Shown: one piece after another, positions 6,383 to 15,807 of the stretch
How the letters are laid out: each line of letters starts with the position of its first letter
How positions within the stretch are numbered: position 1 is the first letter of the stretch
Assembly: GCA_029266635.1 (NCBI GenBank)
Contig: JAQSWM010000013.1
Location: 62,001-126,000, forward strand
DNA: 64,000 nt
Reading direction: 5' to 3'
Source of the DNA: Sphingobacteriaceae bacterium
GTDB lineage: Bacteria > Bacteroidota > Bacteroidia > Sphingobacteriales > Sphingobacteriaceae
Notes under the pieces: generated by a model
What the model was told of the DNA's origin: nothing
The model's input: the letters and a program-made list of their open reading frames with translations, nothing else
Databases searched by the model: none
Translations under genes and position numbers: made by a program

Positions 6383-7384
6383 TTAGTTCAGGTGCTTCTT
6401 GAAGAAATCCACAAGATCGTTGTTGATCTTTAAATCTGTGCGGTGTCCCATGTTCGGGTAAGTTCTGAAATCTGCCTCCACCTGGCTGCTCTGATAAACC
6501 TGACGCATAAATTCCCATCGATGCGGAATCATTTGTTTTCCCATCAGCCCGTAGATCAATGCTCTTTCTTCTTCGCTGTAGGCATCGTCAAATGCTGCGG
6601 CGTCGTTTTCGTCCTTTTCTCCCATATAAAGCAGCTTTGGAAGCTTTTGAAATGCTTGAAGATTAGCTGTCTTGCCGGTGATTTCATATAAATCGGCTAT
6701 TCCCAGTGGATACTTTAGCGGTTTGCCCTGCAGCTCAGTCACGGGAAGAATGGCAATGGCGTTAATTCCGCCGGATGCAGTTGCCTGCACATTCTCCGGG
6801 TGCAAGAGGGAAAAGCGATTAGCAAACGTGCCCGATGCAGAGAAGCCAGTGATGAAGAAGCGGTCCTTTAAACGCACTTCCGCTTTGACCAACTGCTTCT
6901 TCGCGTCCGAGATCATCGCGAGCAGTTGCTGGTCGAGACGTTCAATGCCGAAGTCTTTGCACAGCAGCGCATCCCTATCGAGTGCGTGTGTGTAATACAT
7001 CCAGTTGGTTTCTGATCTTGGGAATATCGGTACTAACAAAGGGAGTTTAAGCTTACGCGATACATAGTTGCCTACCGAACTCTTAGCAGCCGAGTAGCGG
7101 GCGCCTTTTTCCTGGTACTCCATAGAATCATTTGCTCCGGAATTATTCGTTTCCACCAACAAGCGGGTTGTCTGCTTCAATGACAAGCCTTTCGGTAAAT
7201 ACACAAGATATTCAAAGTTGAAGCCCAGATCGCTGCGGGCGGCGAATTTGATAAGTGTATCTGTTGTGAGTGTATCTGAAGTTGTGTAAAGCGGGGCGTT
7301 TCGCATCACCTTTGCTGTGCTGGGCATGGGAGCAATGCATCCGAATATTGCAATAATTCCAGTTAAGATAAATAGTCGTCTCAT
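6383..7384 (-). CDS. Secreted alpha/beta hydrolase (esterase-like)
   Basis: 333 aa with an N-terminal hydrophobic signal (MRRLFILTGIIAIFGCIAP). The catalytic core has the nucleophile elbow GFSASG with Ser182, an acidic residue region MGEKDENDAAAF around 255, and a late His in YPNMGHRTD, arranged like PHB-depolymerase/feruloyl-esterase type hydrolases. An oxyanion-side motif VPIFPRSETNWMYYTHALDR precedes it. The substrate is unknown; its position directly upstream of a GH43 gene suggests work on acylated polysaccharide, but that is inference. ATG start at 7384. Confidence 0.85.
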   Translation of the reverse strand: MRRLFILTGIIAIFGCIAPMPSTAKVMRNAPLYTTSDTLTTDTLIKFAARSDLGFNFEYLVYLPKGLSLKQTTRLLVETNNSGANDSMEYQEKGARYSAAKSSVGNYVSRKLKLPLLVPIFPRSETNWMYYTHALDRDALLCKDFGIERLDQQLLAMISDAKKQLVKAEVRLKDRFFITGFSASGTFANRFSLLHPENVQATASGGINAIAILPVTELQGKPLKYPLGIADLYEITGKTANLQAFQKLPKLLYMGEKDENDAAAFDDAYSEEERALIYGLMGKQMIPHRWEFMRQVYQSSQVEADFRTYPNMGHRTDLKINNDLVDFFKKHLN

Positions 7385-7509
7385 GTATTTATGATAGTTA
7401 ACAGCTTTTAAGCTAAACCACCATTTGACTACGATCGAGGAGATTTGTTTCTGCGGGAGCTTAGAAATTAAAGCTGGTGCTGTAAAAGGAGCGTTGGCTT
7501 ACACAGTGT

Positions 7510-7863
7510 TCAGGATTCGGATTTCTTTTTAGAAGATTTAGCATATTTGTTATAATCCAGGCAAAGCTGTAAGATGTGTTGAAAGTCTTTCCCAGATCGA
7601 AAACCTTCCGGAGCGATGTAGCAATAGCCATTCAACTGCCTGCCCTTCATGATCATTGGCTCGAAGCCGCGAAGTTCGGCAACTTCTTCCTGCAGCGCAG
7701 GATCAAAGCGGCACATCAGGTTTTCGCCGCTTACCGAAATGCACATCTTGCCATTGATCATAAACGTGAGTCCACGGAACATTTCCTTTTCTTCAATTTG
7801 AAGATCAGGTAATTGGAGAAGGTGCTCTCGAATGCAGTTGGCTAAAGTGAGATTGTAAGGCAT
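7510..7863 (-). CDS. TfoX/Sxy N-terminal domain protein
   Basis: 117 aa, a stand-alone TfoX_N domain: EMFRGLTFMINGKMCISVSG and LMCRFDPALQEEVAELRGFEPM match the domain's usual order. The C-terminus is a short Lys/Ser tail. In gammaproteobacteria the full TfoX is a competence regulator, but the single N-terminal domain is widespread and of uncertain role, so no competence function is claimed. It sits 16 bases downstream of an exported unknown on the same strand. Confidence 0.85.
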   Translation of the reverse strand: MPYNLTLANCIREHLLQLPDLQIEEKEMFRGLTFMINGKMCISVSGENLMCRFDPALQEEVAELRGFEPMIMKGRQLNGYCYIAPEGFRSGKDFQHILQLCLDYNKYAKSSKKKSES

Positions 7864-7879
7864 GTAGCAAACTGCAGCC

Positions 7880-8413
7880 TTAATCTCGCAGGCTGTAAAG
7901 GATTTTCTGGAAGTCGGACTTAAATCTATCTTTGTTTTCTAACGCCGCCCAGGAAACTACCTTGTAAAAAGCTGACTTGGTCTCAACGACGCCAACTAAA
8001 TAGTAAATGCTCGCTTTAATTTCCTTGTCGTAATAACTTGCATCGCTTTCTGCAAACTTTATCCCCTCACTTTCGCTGTATTTAGCTGCGGAAACAGTTC
8101 TTTTTTCCTGATCCTTTAAAAAGTCTTTTATGAAGTTGTCATAAAATTCATTTATTGAGGTGAATTGCATGTCAGCCATAACCAAATCTTCCTTAGTGTC
8201 TTCTATAACGAAGCCATAAACGTCTTTAACAGCATTCTTAAACTGTATGGTTGATGCACTATTTAGACCTACAGTTTTGTTCATATACTCAGGTAAGCTA
8301 ATATAAAAGACATGTCCGGCTTTGAATTCTTTGAGAGTAGTAGGTTGAATTTGAGCAGCAGCTTTTAATGTAAAAAACCATGTCAATACAGACAATAATG
8401 CAATTTTCTTCAT
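7880..8413 (-). CDS. Exported protein of unknown function
   Basis: 177 aa. Residues 1-20 (MKKIALLSVLTWFFTLKAAA) form a signal peptide cut after AAA-Q. The mature part is mixed alpha/beta with VFYISLPEYMNKTVGLN near the start and a C-terminal AFYKVVSWAALENKDRFKSDFQKILYSLRD. This layout resembles small periplasmic lipocalin/PsbP-like proteins found in Bacteroidota, but no family is recognised. It is transcribed toward the TfoX-like gene and divergently from the cytosine deaminase. Confidence 0.75.
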   Translation of the reverse strand: MKKIALLSVLTWFFTLKAAAQIQPTTLKEFKAGHVFYISLPEYMNKTVGLNSASTIQFKNAVKDVYGFVIEDTKEDLVMADMQFTSINEFYDNFIKDFLKDQEKRTVSAAKYSESEGIKFAESDASYYDKEIKASIYYLVGVVETKSAFYKVVSWAALENKDRFKSDFQKILYSLRD

Positions 8414-8481
8414 ATGTTGTTACGGTTTAGATTTTTTAAACTTATCAATTTCCCCTAAAATATCCTATTTACCTTTACCGC

Positions 8482-8928
8482 ATGGAAAACGACATTCAAT
8501 TCTTGCAGGCCGCTTTCGCGGAAGCGCAAAAAGGCTATGACGAAGGTGGCATCCCGATAGGGTCGGTGCTGGTGCATAAGGGAAAGATCATTGGCAGTGG
8601 GCACAACAAGCGGGTTCAGGAAGGCAGTGTTATTTTACACGGCGAGATGGATGCGCTGCAAAATGCGGGCCGACAGCCGGCTTCTGTTTACAAAGAGTGT
8701 GTGATTTATACAACTCTTTCGCCTTGTCCGATGTGCTCGGGAACTATTTTGCTGTACGGCATCCCCCGGGTTGTTGTTGCCGAAAACAAAACCTTTATGG
8801 GCGATGAAGAGCATTTGCGCTCACGGGGAGTGGAAGTTGATGTGCTGGATCATGCCGGATGTTATGAACTGATGCAGAAATTCATCAAAGAAAAACCCGA
8901 GCTTTGGAACGAAGATATCGGAGTTTAG
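8482..8928 (+). CDS. Cytosine deaminase (fungal/bacterial zinc nucleoside-deaminase type)
   Basis: 148 aa CDA-fold enzyme with the zinc motif HGEMDAL (His and catalytic Glu) and SPCPMCSG (two Cys). Several stretches follow yeast cytosine deaminase Fcy1 rather than tRNA-adenosine deaminase TadA: GIPIGSVLVHKGKIIGSGHN, TLSPCPMCSGTILLYGIPR, SRGVEVDVLDHAGCYELM and a C-terminal LWNEDIG. It therefore probably deaminates cytosine to uracil in pyrimidine salvage. A TACCTTTA box sits only 12 bases before the ATG, so the message may be nearly leaderless. Guanine deaminase is a less likely alternative. Confidence 0.85.
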   Translation: MENDIQFLQAAFAEAQKGYDEGGIPIGSVLVHKGKIIGSGHNKRVQEGSVILHGEMDALQNAGRQPASVYKECVIYTTLSPCPMCSGTILLYGIPRVVVAENKTFMGDEEHLRSRGVEVDVLDHAGCYELMQKFIKEKPELWNEDIGV

Positions 8929-8962
8929 AACTGACAATTGACAATCAACAGTTAAAATTAGA

Positions 8963-9706
8963 ATGAAGTTACTTGAAGGAAAAACTGCGCTGGTTACCGG
9001 TGCATCTAAAGGAATAGGCAGGAAAATAGCCGAAAAATTTGCTGAGCATGGCGCCAACGTGGCATTTACGTACTTGTCGTCTGTGGAAAAAGGCCAGGCG
9101 CTTGAGCAGGAATTGCAAAGCTTTGGTACAAAAGTGAAAGGCTACCGCTCTGATGCTTCGCAGTTTGCGGAAGCTGAAAAGCTGGTGAATGATATTGTTG
9201 CGGATTTCGGAACTTTAGATATCGTGGTTAACAATGCGGGCATTACCAAAGACGGTTTGCTGATGCGCATGACCGAAGAGAACTGGGACGATGTGCTGAA
9301 CGTGAACCTGAAATCGATTTTCAACCTAACTAAAGCAGCTTCCAAGATTATGATGAAGAACCGGAAAGGCTCCATCATTAACATGAGCTCGGTTGTGGGC
9401 GTGCAGGGAAATGCCGGCCAGGCGAATTATGCCGCATCAAAGGCAGGAATAATAGGTTTTACTAAGTCGGTGGCTAAAGAACTAGGTTCCCGGAATATCC
9501 GCTCGAATGTAGTTGCTCCAGGCTTTATCAAAACTGAAATGACCGATGTGCTTGATCCGAAAGTGGTGGAAGGCTGGGAAGCCGGCATTCCGCTAAAACG
9601 TGGCGGCGAGCCGGAAGATGTTGCCAATGCTTGTTTGTTCCTTGCGTCGGATATGAGCTCGTACATTACAGGGCAGGTTATCCCGGTTTGCGGAGGAATG
9701 TTGTAA
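8963..9706 (+). CDS. fabG: 3-oxoacyl-[acyl-carrier-protein] reductase FabG
   Basis: 247-aa short-chain dehydrogenase. It shows the NADP-binding TGASKGIGR, NNAGITKDGLLMRM, the Ser in NMSSVVGVQGNAGQ, the Tyr-Lys pair in YAASKAG, and the C-terminal YITGQVIPVCGGML, the classic FabG sequence. It reduces beta-ketoacyl-ACP in fatty-acid elongation. It lies 34 bases after the cytosine deaminase on the same strand, and its transcript probably ends at the large inverted repeat at 9714-9786. Confidence 0.92.
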   Translation: MKLLEGKTALVTGASKGIGRKIAEKFAEHGANVAFTYLSSVEKGQALEQELQSFGTKVKGYRSDASQFAEAEKLVNDIVADFGTLDIVVNNAGITKDGLLMRMTEENWDDVLNVNLKSIFNLTKAASKIMMKNRKGSIINMSSVVGVQGNAGQANYAASKAGIIGFTKSVAKELGSRNIRSNVVAPGFIKTEMTDVLDPKVVEGWEAGIPLKRGGEPEDVANACLFLASDMSSYITGQVIPVCGGML

Positions 9707-9713
9707 AGGGTGG

Positions 9714-9786
9714 TGTCATCCCGACGCAGGAGGGAACCTGATTATTGTAACACTAAGTTCCTTCTTCGTACCGCCTCAGGATGACA
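9714..9786. repeat. Intergenic inverted-repeat element (TGTCATCC ends)
   Basis: The element starts TGTCATCCCGACGC and ends GCCTCAGGATGACA, forming an imperfect hairpin of about 25-bp arms with GGGAAC and GTTCC on the inner side. It follows fabG and could act as a terminator. Its arms resemble the shorter elements at 11973-11997 and 12413-12437, so it belongs to a dispersed extragenic family. Confidence 0.7.
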
Positions 9787-9840
9787 TGGAGCTTAGCTAT
9801 TCGCCAATTCCACCAAATCGATGGAAATAAAAGAATATTT

Positions 9841-11952
9841 ATGGCATATTTACGCTTAGTAGATATGCCATTACTTTTTAGCCTGCAATTTACCGCTTCG
9901 AGCTTTTTGTGGATGTTGGCCTGCCTGATTTTGGGTGCAGCCTATGCATTTCTGCTCTACCGTTCGTCGGCATACCTGGCTAAAAACCTACGCATGCTTT
10001 TGTTCGCCTTGCGCACGTTGGCCGTTGCGCTTCTTGCCTTTCTATTGTTTGCGCCCCTGCTCAAGCTCACCAATACCATTCTGGAGAAGCCGCTTATTAT
10101 CATTGCTCAGGACAACTCGGCTTCTATCGGCGTATCAGCACCAAAGGGATTTGATAAGGCAATCTATCAGCAGAAAATGCAGGATGTTGTTCGGGAGCTT
10201 TCATCATCGTACGACGTGCGCACCTTCCAGTTCGGTGATGCAGTTAAACCCGGATTAGCTTTCAAGTATGACAGAAAGCTAAGCGACATTTCTTCGGTGT
10301 TTAAAGAAGTTGGAGATCAGTTTACCAACCGGAACATTGGGGCAATCATCCTGGCAACAGACGGTATTTACAACCGCGGCGGCAATCCGCAGTATGAAGC
10401 CGAAAACATCAAAGCTCCTGTTTATACGGTTGCCTTGGGCGATACTGTGGCTAAACGCGATATCCTGATTGCCAATGTGAACTACAACAACATTGTTTAT
10501 CTCGATAATCAGTTCCAGATTGAGGTAGAAGTGGAGGGCTATCAAAGTGCAGGTGCCTCAAGCAGGTTGACAGTTTCTGGCAAGAGCGGAAGCCTGTTTT
10601 CGAAACCTGTTTCAATAATCTCAAATGAGTTCAAGCTTACAGCGCCGGTAACGTTACCGGCAAACAAAAAAGGTATTCAGCGGTACACTGTCACTCTTGC
10701 ACCGATTGAAAATGAACTGTCGGAGCGGAATAACTCCTTTACGTTCTTTGTGGAAGTTCTGGATGGAAAGCAGAAGATACTGATTGTTGCAAACTCCCCG
10801 CATCCGGACATTTCAGCCATCGAGCAGGCTGTAGAAAACAATAAGAATTATGAGGTGAAAACTGCCTACATCAACGACCTGAAAATGGCTGATGTGGAGC
10901 AAGCTGGATTGGTGATCCTGCATCAGTTGCCCTCAGCTACAAGTCCGGCGCAGGAATTATTGAAAGCTGTGGCAGCAAAGCCGGTTTGGTATATTTTGGG
11001 AGCGCAGAGCAGTGTTCCCGGCTTTTCCGCGGCGCAGGGCGCTTTGAGCATTTCGGCGGGCGGCTCGGTACAGGAAGCTACCGCGAAGGTGAATCCGGAT
11101 TTTTATTCGTTTACCCTGAGCGAAACCAGTAAAGCAAGGATCCAGAATTTTGCGCCATTGTTGTCACCTTTCGGGAGCTATGGGCTGAAAGGGCCGGGAG
11201 CCGTCTTGCTAAAGCAGCAGATTGGGAAAGTGGCTACGGAGAATCCATTGTTAATGTTTGCTGACGATCAGCAGCGAAAGATCGGGATTTTAGCAGGAGA
11301 GGGCATCTGGCGCTGGAGGCTGGAGGATTTTGAAGAAAACGGCAACCACGAAGCGGTTGATGAACTGCTGACTAAATCTGTTCAGTATCTGTCCGCCAAG
11401 GATGATAAACGAAAATTCAGGGCGTATCCGGCACGGAATGCTTTTGATGAAAATGAAAACATCGTTCTTAATGCCGAGCTCTATAATGATTCGTATGAAC
11501 TTGTGAACACACCCGATGTGAACCTGGCAGTGCGTAATGCGGCGGGGCGGAGTTACACCTTCCTTTTCTCCCGAACCGGGAAATCGTACGTGCTTGACGC
11601 AGGCATCCTCCCGCCGGGCGAGTACACCTTCACGGCAAATACACAGCTTGGCAAAAATAAGCACTCATCGTCTGGGCAATTTGTGATTGTACAACAGCAG
11701 GCCGAGTTTCAGCACACTACGGCTAATCACCAGTTGTTGTACGGCATGTCGCAGCAGAGCGGGGGAAAAATGATCTATCCTAGTCAGCTTGATGAGCTTG
11801 TAAAATTGGTGAAAGCCAACGAGCAGGTAAAAACTATTTCGTACGAAGAACGCAGATATGAAGACCTGATCAATTTAAAGCTGATCTTCTTTGTGATACT
11901 TGGGCTGCTTACCCTGGAATGGTTTGGCAGGAAGAGGAGCGGGGAGGTGTAA
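9841..11952 (+). CDS. Large membrane protein with VWA-like domain
   Basis: About 700 aa. ATGs at 9841 and 9865 are both plausible; 9781 lies in the repeat element and is rejected. Two N-terminal transmembrane segments (FLWMLACLILGAAYAFLLY and LLFALRTLAVALLAFLLFAP) precede a von Willebrand A-like domain: IIIAQDNSASIG (DxSxS metal site), then LATDGIYNRGGNP. A long extracytoplasmic beta-rich region follows, and a C-terminal helix, LKLIFFVILGLLTLEWFGR, anchors it. This is the BatA/BatD-like or glutamine-amidotransferase-like membrane protein architecture conserved in Bacteroidota, whose function is unsettled. No partner genes of a Bat operon are adjacent. Confidence 0.8.
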   Translation: MAYLRLVDMPLLFSLQFTASSFLWMLACLILGAAYAFLLYRSSAYLAKNLRMLLFALRTLAVALLAFLLFAPLLKLTNTILEKPLIIIAQDNSASIGVSAPKGFDKAIYQQKMQDVVRELSSSYDVRTFQFGDAVKPGLAFKYDRKLSDISSVFKEVGDQFTNRNIGAIILATDGIYNRGGNPQYEAENIKAPVYTVALGDTVAKRDILIANVNYNNIVYLDNQFQIEVEVEGYQSAGASSRLTVSGKSGSLFSKPVSIISNEFKLTAPVTLPANKKGIQRYTVTLAPIENELSERNNSFTFFVEVLDGKQKILIVANSPHPDISAIEQAVENNKNYEVKTAYINDLKMADVEQAGLVILHQLPSATSPAQELLKAVAAKPVWYILGAQSSVPGFSAAQGALSISAGGSVQEATAKVNPDFYSFTLSETSKARIQNFAPLLSPFGSYGLKGPGAVLLKQQIGKVATENPLLMFADDQQRKIGILAGEGIWRWRLEDFEENGNHEAVDELLTKSVQYLSAKDDKRKFRAYPARNAFDENENIVLNAELYNDSYELVNTPDVNLAVRNAAGRSYTFLFSRTGKSYVLDAGILPPGEYTFTANTQLGKNKHSSSGQFVIVQQQAEFQHTTANHQLLYGMSQQSGGKMIYPSQLDELVKLVKANEQVKTISYEERRYEDLINLKLIFFVILGLLTLEWFGRKRSGEV

Positions 11953-11972
11953 GTTTATAAGTAGATACAAAA

Positions 11973-11997
11973 TGCTTCGACTCCGCTCAGCATGACA
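11973..11997. repeat. Dispersed 25-bp extragenic repeat, copy 1
   Basis: Bases 11973-11997 are identical to 12413-12437; both begin TGCTTCGACTCCGC and end CAGCATGACA. The two copies flank the DivIC/FtsB-like gene in the same orientation. The complement begins TGTCATGCTGAG, related to the arms at 9714-9786. Confidence 0.85.
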
Positions 11998-12000
11998 GGT

Positions 12001-12312
12001 CTAAAAAATTGATTTCTCTTCTTTCTTCTCCGTGATGATCACATAAACATCTTCATTCTCTTTTTTCATGTGATATTTTTCCCGGGCAAATTTCTCCAAG
12101 CGGCTTCGATTGGTGGTAAGCTCTTCCAGATCGGTTTTTACCTGCTCAATTTCCTTCGTGTAGAACTCCTTTTCTTCGTTCAGTTTGTTCAGCTGGGTGC
12201 GATATTCATACTGCGACATGATGTCGTTGCGGTCGAAGAACATCATCCACACCAGGAAGGCTGCAGTAACAATAAAGTATTTGTTTTTGAGGATATTAAC
12301 GAAGCGGTTCAT
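12001..12312 (-). CDS. Septum-formation initiator, DivIC/FtsB family
   Basis: About 103 aa from the ATG at 12312 (a longer frame reaches 12369 but runs through a terminator hairpin). Layout: short cytoplasmic N-terminus (MNRFVNILKNKY), one transmembrane segment (FIVTAAFLVWMMFF), then a coiled coil (about 35-75: QLNKLNEEKEFYTKEIEQVKTDLEEL) and the conserved LEKFAREKYHMKKENEDVYVI tail. FtsB/DivIC links FtsQ/DivIB and FtsL in the division complex. It sits downstream of eno on the same strand, a common Bacteroidota order. Confidence 0.9.
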   Translation of the reverse strand: MNRFVNILKNKYFIVTAAFLVWMMFFDRNDIMSQYEYRTQLNKLNEEKEFYTKEIEQVKTDLEELTTNRSRLEKFAREKYHMKKENEDVYVIITEKKEEKSIF

Positions 12313-12331
12313 AGGGTTAAAAATAAACAAA

Positions 12332-12364
12332 AAACATCCGAAGATTTTAATTCTCCGGATGTTT
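12332..12364 (-). terminator. Rho-independent terminator after eno
   Basis: On the minus strand AAACATCCG pairs with CGGATGTTT over 9 bp around a 15-base loop and is followed by TTTTTGTTT. It lies between eno and the ftsB-like gene, so the latter is probably expressed by read-through or from its own weak promoter. Confidence 0.75.
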
Positions 12365-12412
12365 ATCAAATTGGGTTATTAACTTGTTAACATGATGGGG
12401 GTCGTTGGTTGA

Positions 12413-12437
12413 TGCTTCGACTCCGCTCAGCATGACA
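12413..12437. repeat. Dispersed 25-bp extragenic repeat, copy 2
   Basis: Identical to 11973-11997 and in the same orientation, just beyond the eno stop codon. The shared sequence exceeds what two short intergenic spacers would have by chance. Confidence 0.85.
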
Positions 12438-12443
12438 AGCACA

Positions 12444-13871
<1,428 letters not shown>

Positions 13872-14963
13872 CTACTCCCATTTAAACGTTTTTACCGCCA
13901 CCGCATAAATGATAATTCCCCAGATAAGCAAAATCAACACCTGGTGGCTAACGTCCATCAAAGTGGCACCTTCAAAAGCTACCTGCCGCAGTGCATCATT
14001 CAAATACGTTAATGGCAAAGCTCTGCTTATAGGCTGCAGCCATGTTGGAAAAGCCGTGATTGAAAAAAAAGTACCCGACAGCAGAAACTGCGGGAGTGTG
14101 ATGATGTTCGCGATTGGCGGAACGGAACTCTCGTTTTTAGCAATTCCCGACACCACGAATCCAAATCCCATAAACACAATTAATCCAAGTGCTGATAGGA
14201 AAAGCATTTCAAGCACCGTGACGAAACCATGAATCAGCGTAAAGCCAAAAAAGTAGTAGCCAATCAGGATAATGAACAAAGCGCCCAACAGAGAGAAAAC
14301 AATACGAGCGATCGCTTCGCCAAGCACAATGCTGTAGCGTTTCACCGGTGTGGCGAAGAAGCGCTTGATTACAAGTGTCATCCGCAGGCTTAAAAAAACA
14401 AAGGCAGTACCGAAAACGCCGCTGCTCAGCAGTGAGAATCCAAGCTGTCCCGGAAGGATGAAGTCGATAGTTTTATACACACGGGCTTCCACCGTTGATT
14501 CGCGTAACTCGGCTACAGGCGGAGGCGCATCGGGGGTTCTGTTGGCTTCGTAGAGGATGTTGTTGAGGACTGATTTTACAATATTCCCCTTTTCAAGAGA
14601 TGCCTTTGTATATCGGACATTGACGATGAATGGCGGGCGGGTCGCTTGTTTTTGGATGTTGATGATTGCATCTATACGCCCTTTGTCAAGATTCGATTTC
14701 ATTTCCGACTCGGTTTCATCTTCAACAAGGTGGACGATTTTACTGCTCTTTAGCGCCTGGTAAATTGGGTTTTGGCTGTCGCTTCCCTTATCAACCCCAA
14801 CGTCAACCGATACTCCGCCGCCGCCAATAAACCCAAACACAAGAATGAAGATGAGGGGAAACGCCAAGCTGAAAACCACTGCTGATGGGCTGCGCAGAAT
14901 GGAGCGGAAGCTGGCTTTGGCCATTGCCAAGGTAGCTTTTGTATTGCTATATTTTTTTGTCAT
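13872..14963 (-). CDS. ABC-2 type exporter, permease subunit
   Basis: 363 aa. One N-terminal transmembrane helix (AVVFSLAFPLIFILVFGFI) leads into an extracytoplasmic domain of about 150 residues, then five helices in the C-terminal half, including the ABC-2 signature region with LPQFLLSGTFFSITAFPTWLQPISRALPLTYLNDALRQ. That layout is typical of DrrB/YhhJ-type drug or lipid exporters. It works with the ATPase encoded 27 bases upstream on the same strand. The substrate cannot be told from sequence. Confidence 0.92.
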   Translation of the reverse strand: MTKKYSNTKATLAMAKASFRSILRSPSAVVFSLAFPLIFILVFGFIGGGGVSVDVGVDKGSDSQNPIYQALKSSKIVHLVEDETESEMKSNLDKGRIDAIINIQKQATRPPFIVNVRYTKASLEKGNIVKSVLNNILYEANRTPDAPPPVAELRESTVEARVYKTIDFILPGQLGFSLLSSGVFGTAFVFLSLRMTLVIKRFFATPVKRYSIVLGEAIARIVFSLLGALFIILIGYYFFGFTLIHGFVTVLEMLFLSALGLIVFMGFGFVVSGIAKNESSVPPIANIITLPQFLLSGTFFSITAFPTWLQPISRALPLTYLNDALRQVAFEGATLMDVSHQVLILLIWGIIIYAVAVKTFKWE

Positions 14964-14990
14964 GAGAGGTGGTCTAGTGGTAATGCTGGG

Positions 14991-15752
14991 CTAATCCTCC
15001 CGCCATTCTTTTCCGGTCAGGTTGATGAACACATCTTCCAAATTTGCCTGCTTCACTTGCTTTTTGCGCTCGAAGCCTGAAGCCACAAGATTGTCTATAA
15101 ACTTGTCGGGAGTGTCAATGCCGATAATCTTGCCAGCATCAATGAAGGCTACGCGATCGCAGAGAACTTCCGCTTCATCCATGTAATGGGTAGTTAACAC
15201 GATTGTAGTTCCTGCATTCCTAATCTCAAGTATGAGGTCCCAGAGGTTGCGCCGTGCCTGCGGATCAAGGCCCGTGGTTGGCTCGTCAAGAAAAATGATT
15301 TTTGGCTGGTTGATGAGCGTGGTAGCGATCGAAAAACGCTGTTTTTGTCCGCCGGAAAGCTCTTTGTACCTGGCTTTGGCTTTATCGGTGAGGGCCACTT
15401 TCGCCAACAGTTCCATCGGCTGTACAGATATCCCATAAAGACCGGAGAAAAGCTCAATAAGTTCGCTAAGATTAAGATTGGGGTAATATCCTGCCGCCTG
15501 CAACTGAACTCCGATGATGTGCTTGATTGCGTCAGGACTTTTGTCAAGATCAAAATCGTGAATGATAACCTTGCCGGAAGTTTTGTCCCGCAAGGTTTCC
15601 ATAATCTCAAGAGTGGTGGTTTTGCCGGCACCGTTTGGTCCAAGCAACCCGAAGATCTCGCCCTCAAAAACCTCGAAGCTGATGTTGTTTACAGCAGTAA
15701 AGCTGTCGTACTTCTTTATCAGGTTCTCAACGGTAATAATTGCTTTTGACAT
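14991..15752 (-). CDS. ABC transporter ATP-binding protein
   Basis: 253 aa. It has Walker A GPNGAGKTT, Q-loop VQLQAAGYY, signature LSGGQKQR, Walker B IIFLDEPTTGLD and the switch His in LTTHYMDEAE. It belongs to the DrrA/CcmA-like group paired with ABC-2 permeases. It forms an exporter with the permease gene directly downstream and is preceded by carA (55-base gap), so the three may share a transcript. Confidence 0.95.
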   Translation of the reverse strand: MSKAIITVENLIKKYDSFTAVNNISFEVFEGEIFGLLGPNGAGKTTTLEIMETLRDKTSGKVIIHDFDLDKSPDAIKHIIGVQLQAAGYYPNLNLSELIELFSGLYGISVQPMELLAKVALTDKAKARYKELSGGQKQRFSIATTLINQPKIIFLDEPTTGLDPQARRNLWDLILEIRNAGTTIVLTTHYMDEAEVLCDRVAFIDAGKIIGIDTPDKFIDNLVASGFERKKQVKQANLEDVFINLTGKEWRED

Positions 15753-15807
15753 CCGGTAAAAATCGCTGAATGGAATGGTAATTCAATGAGGTTTACCGAG
15801 AAAAGCA

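Noticed and set aside
9781-9840. Earlier ATG for the VWA membrane protein
   Set aside because: It lies in the arm of the extragenic inverted repeat; the next ATGs directly precede the conserved membrane segment.
12070-12390. Open frame antisense to the DivIC/FtsB-like gene
   Set aside because: Shadow of a well-supported gene, running through the eno terminator.
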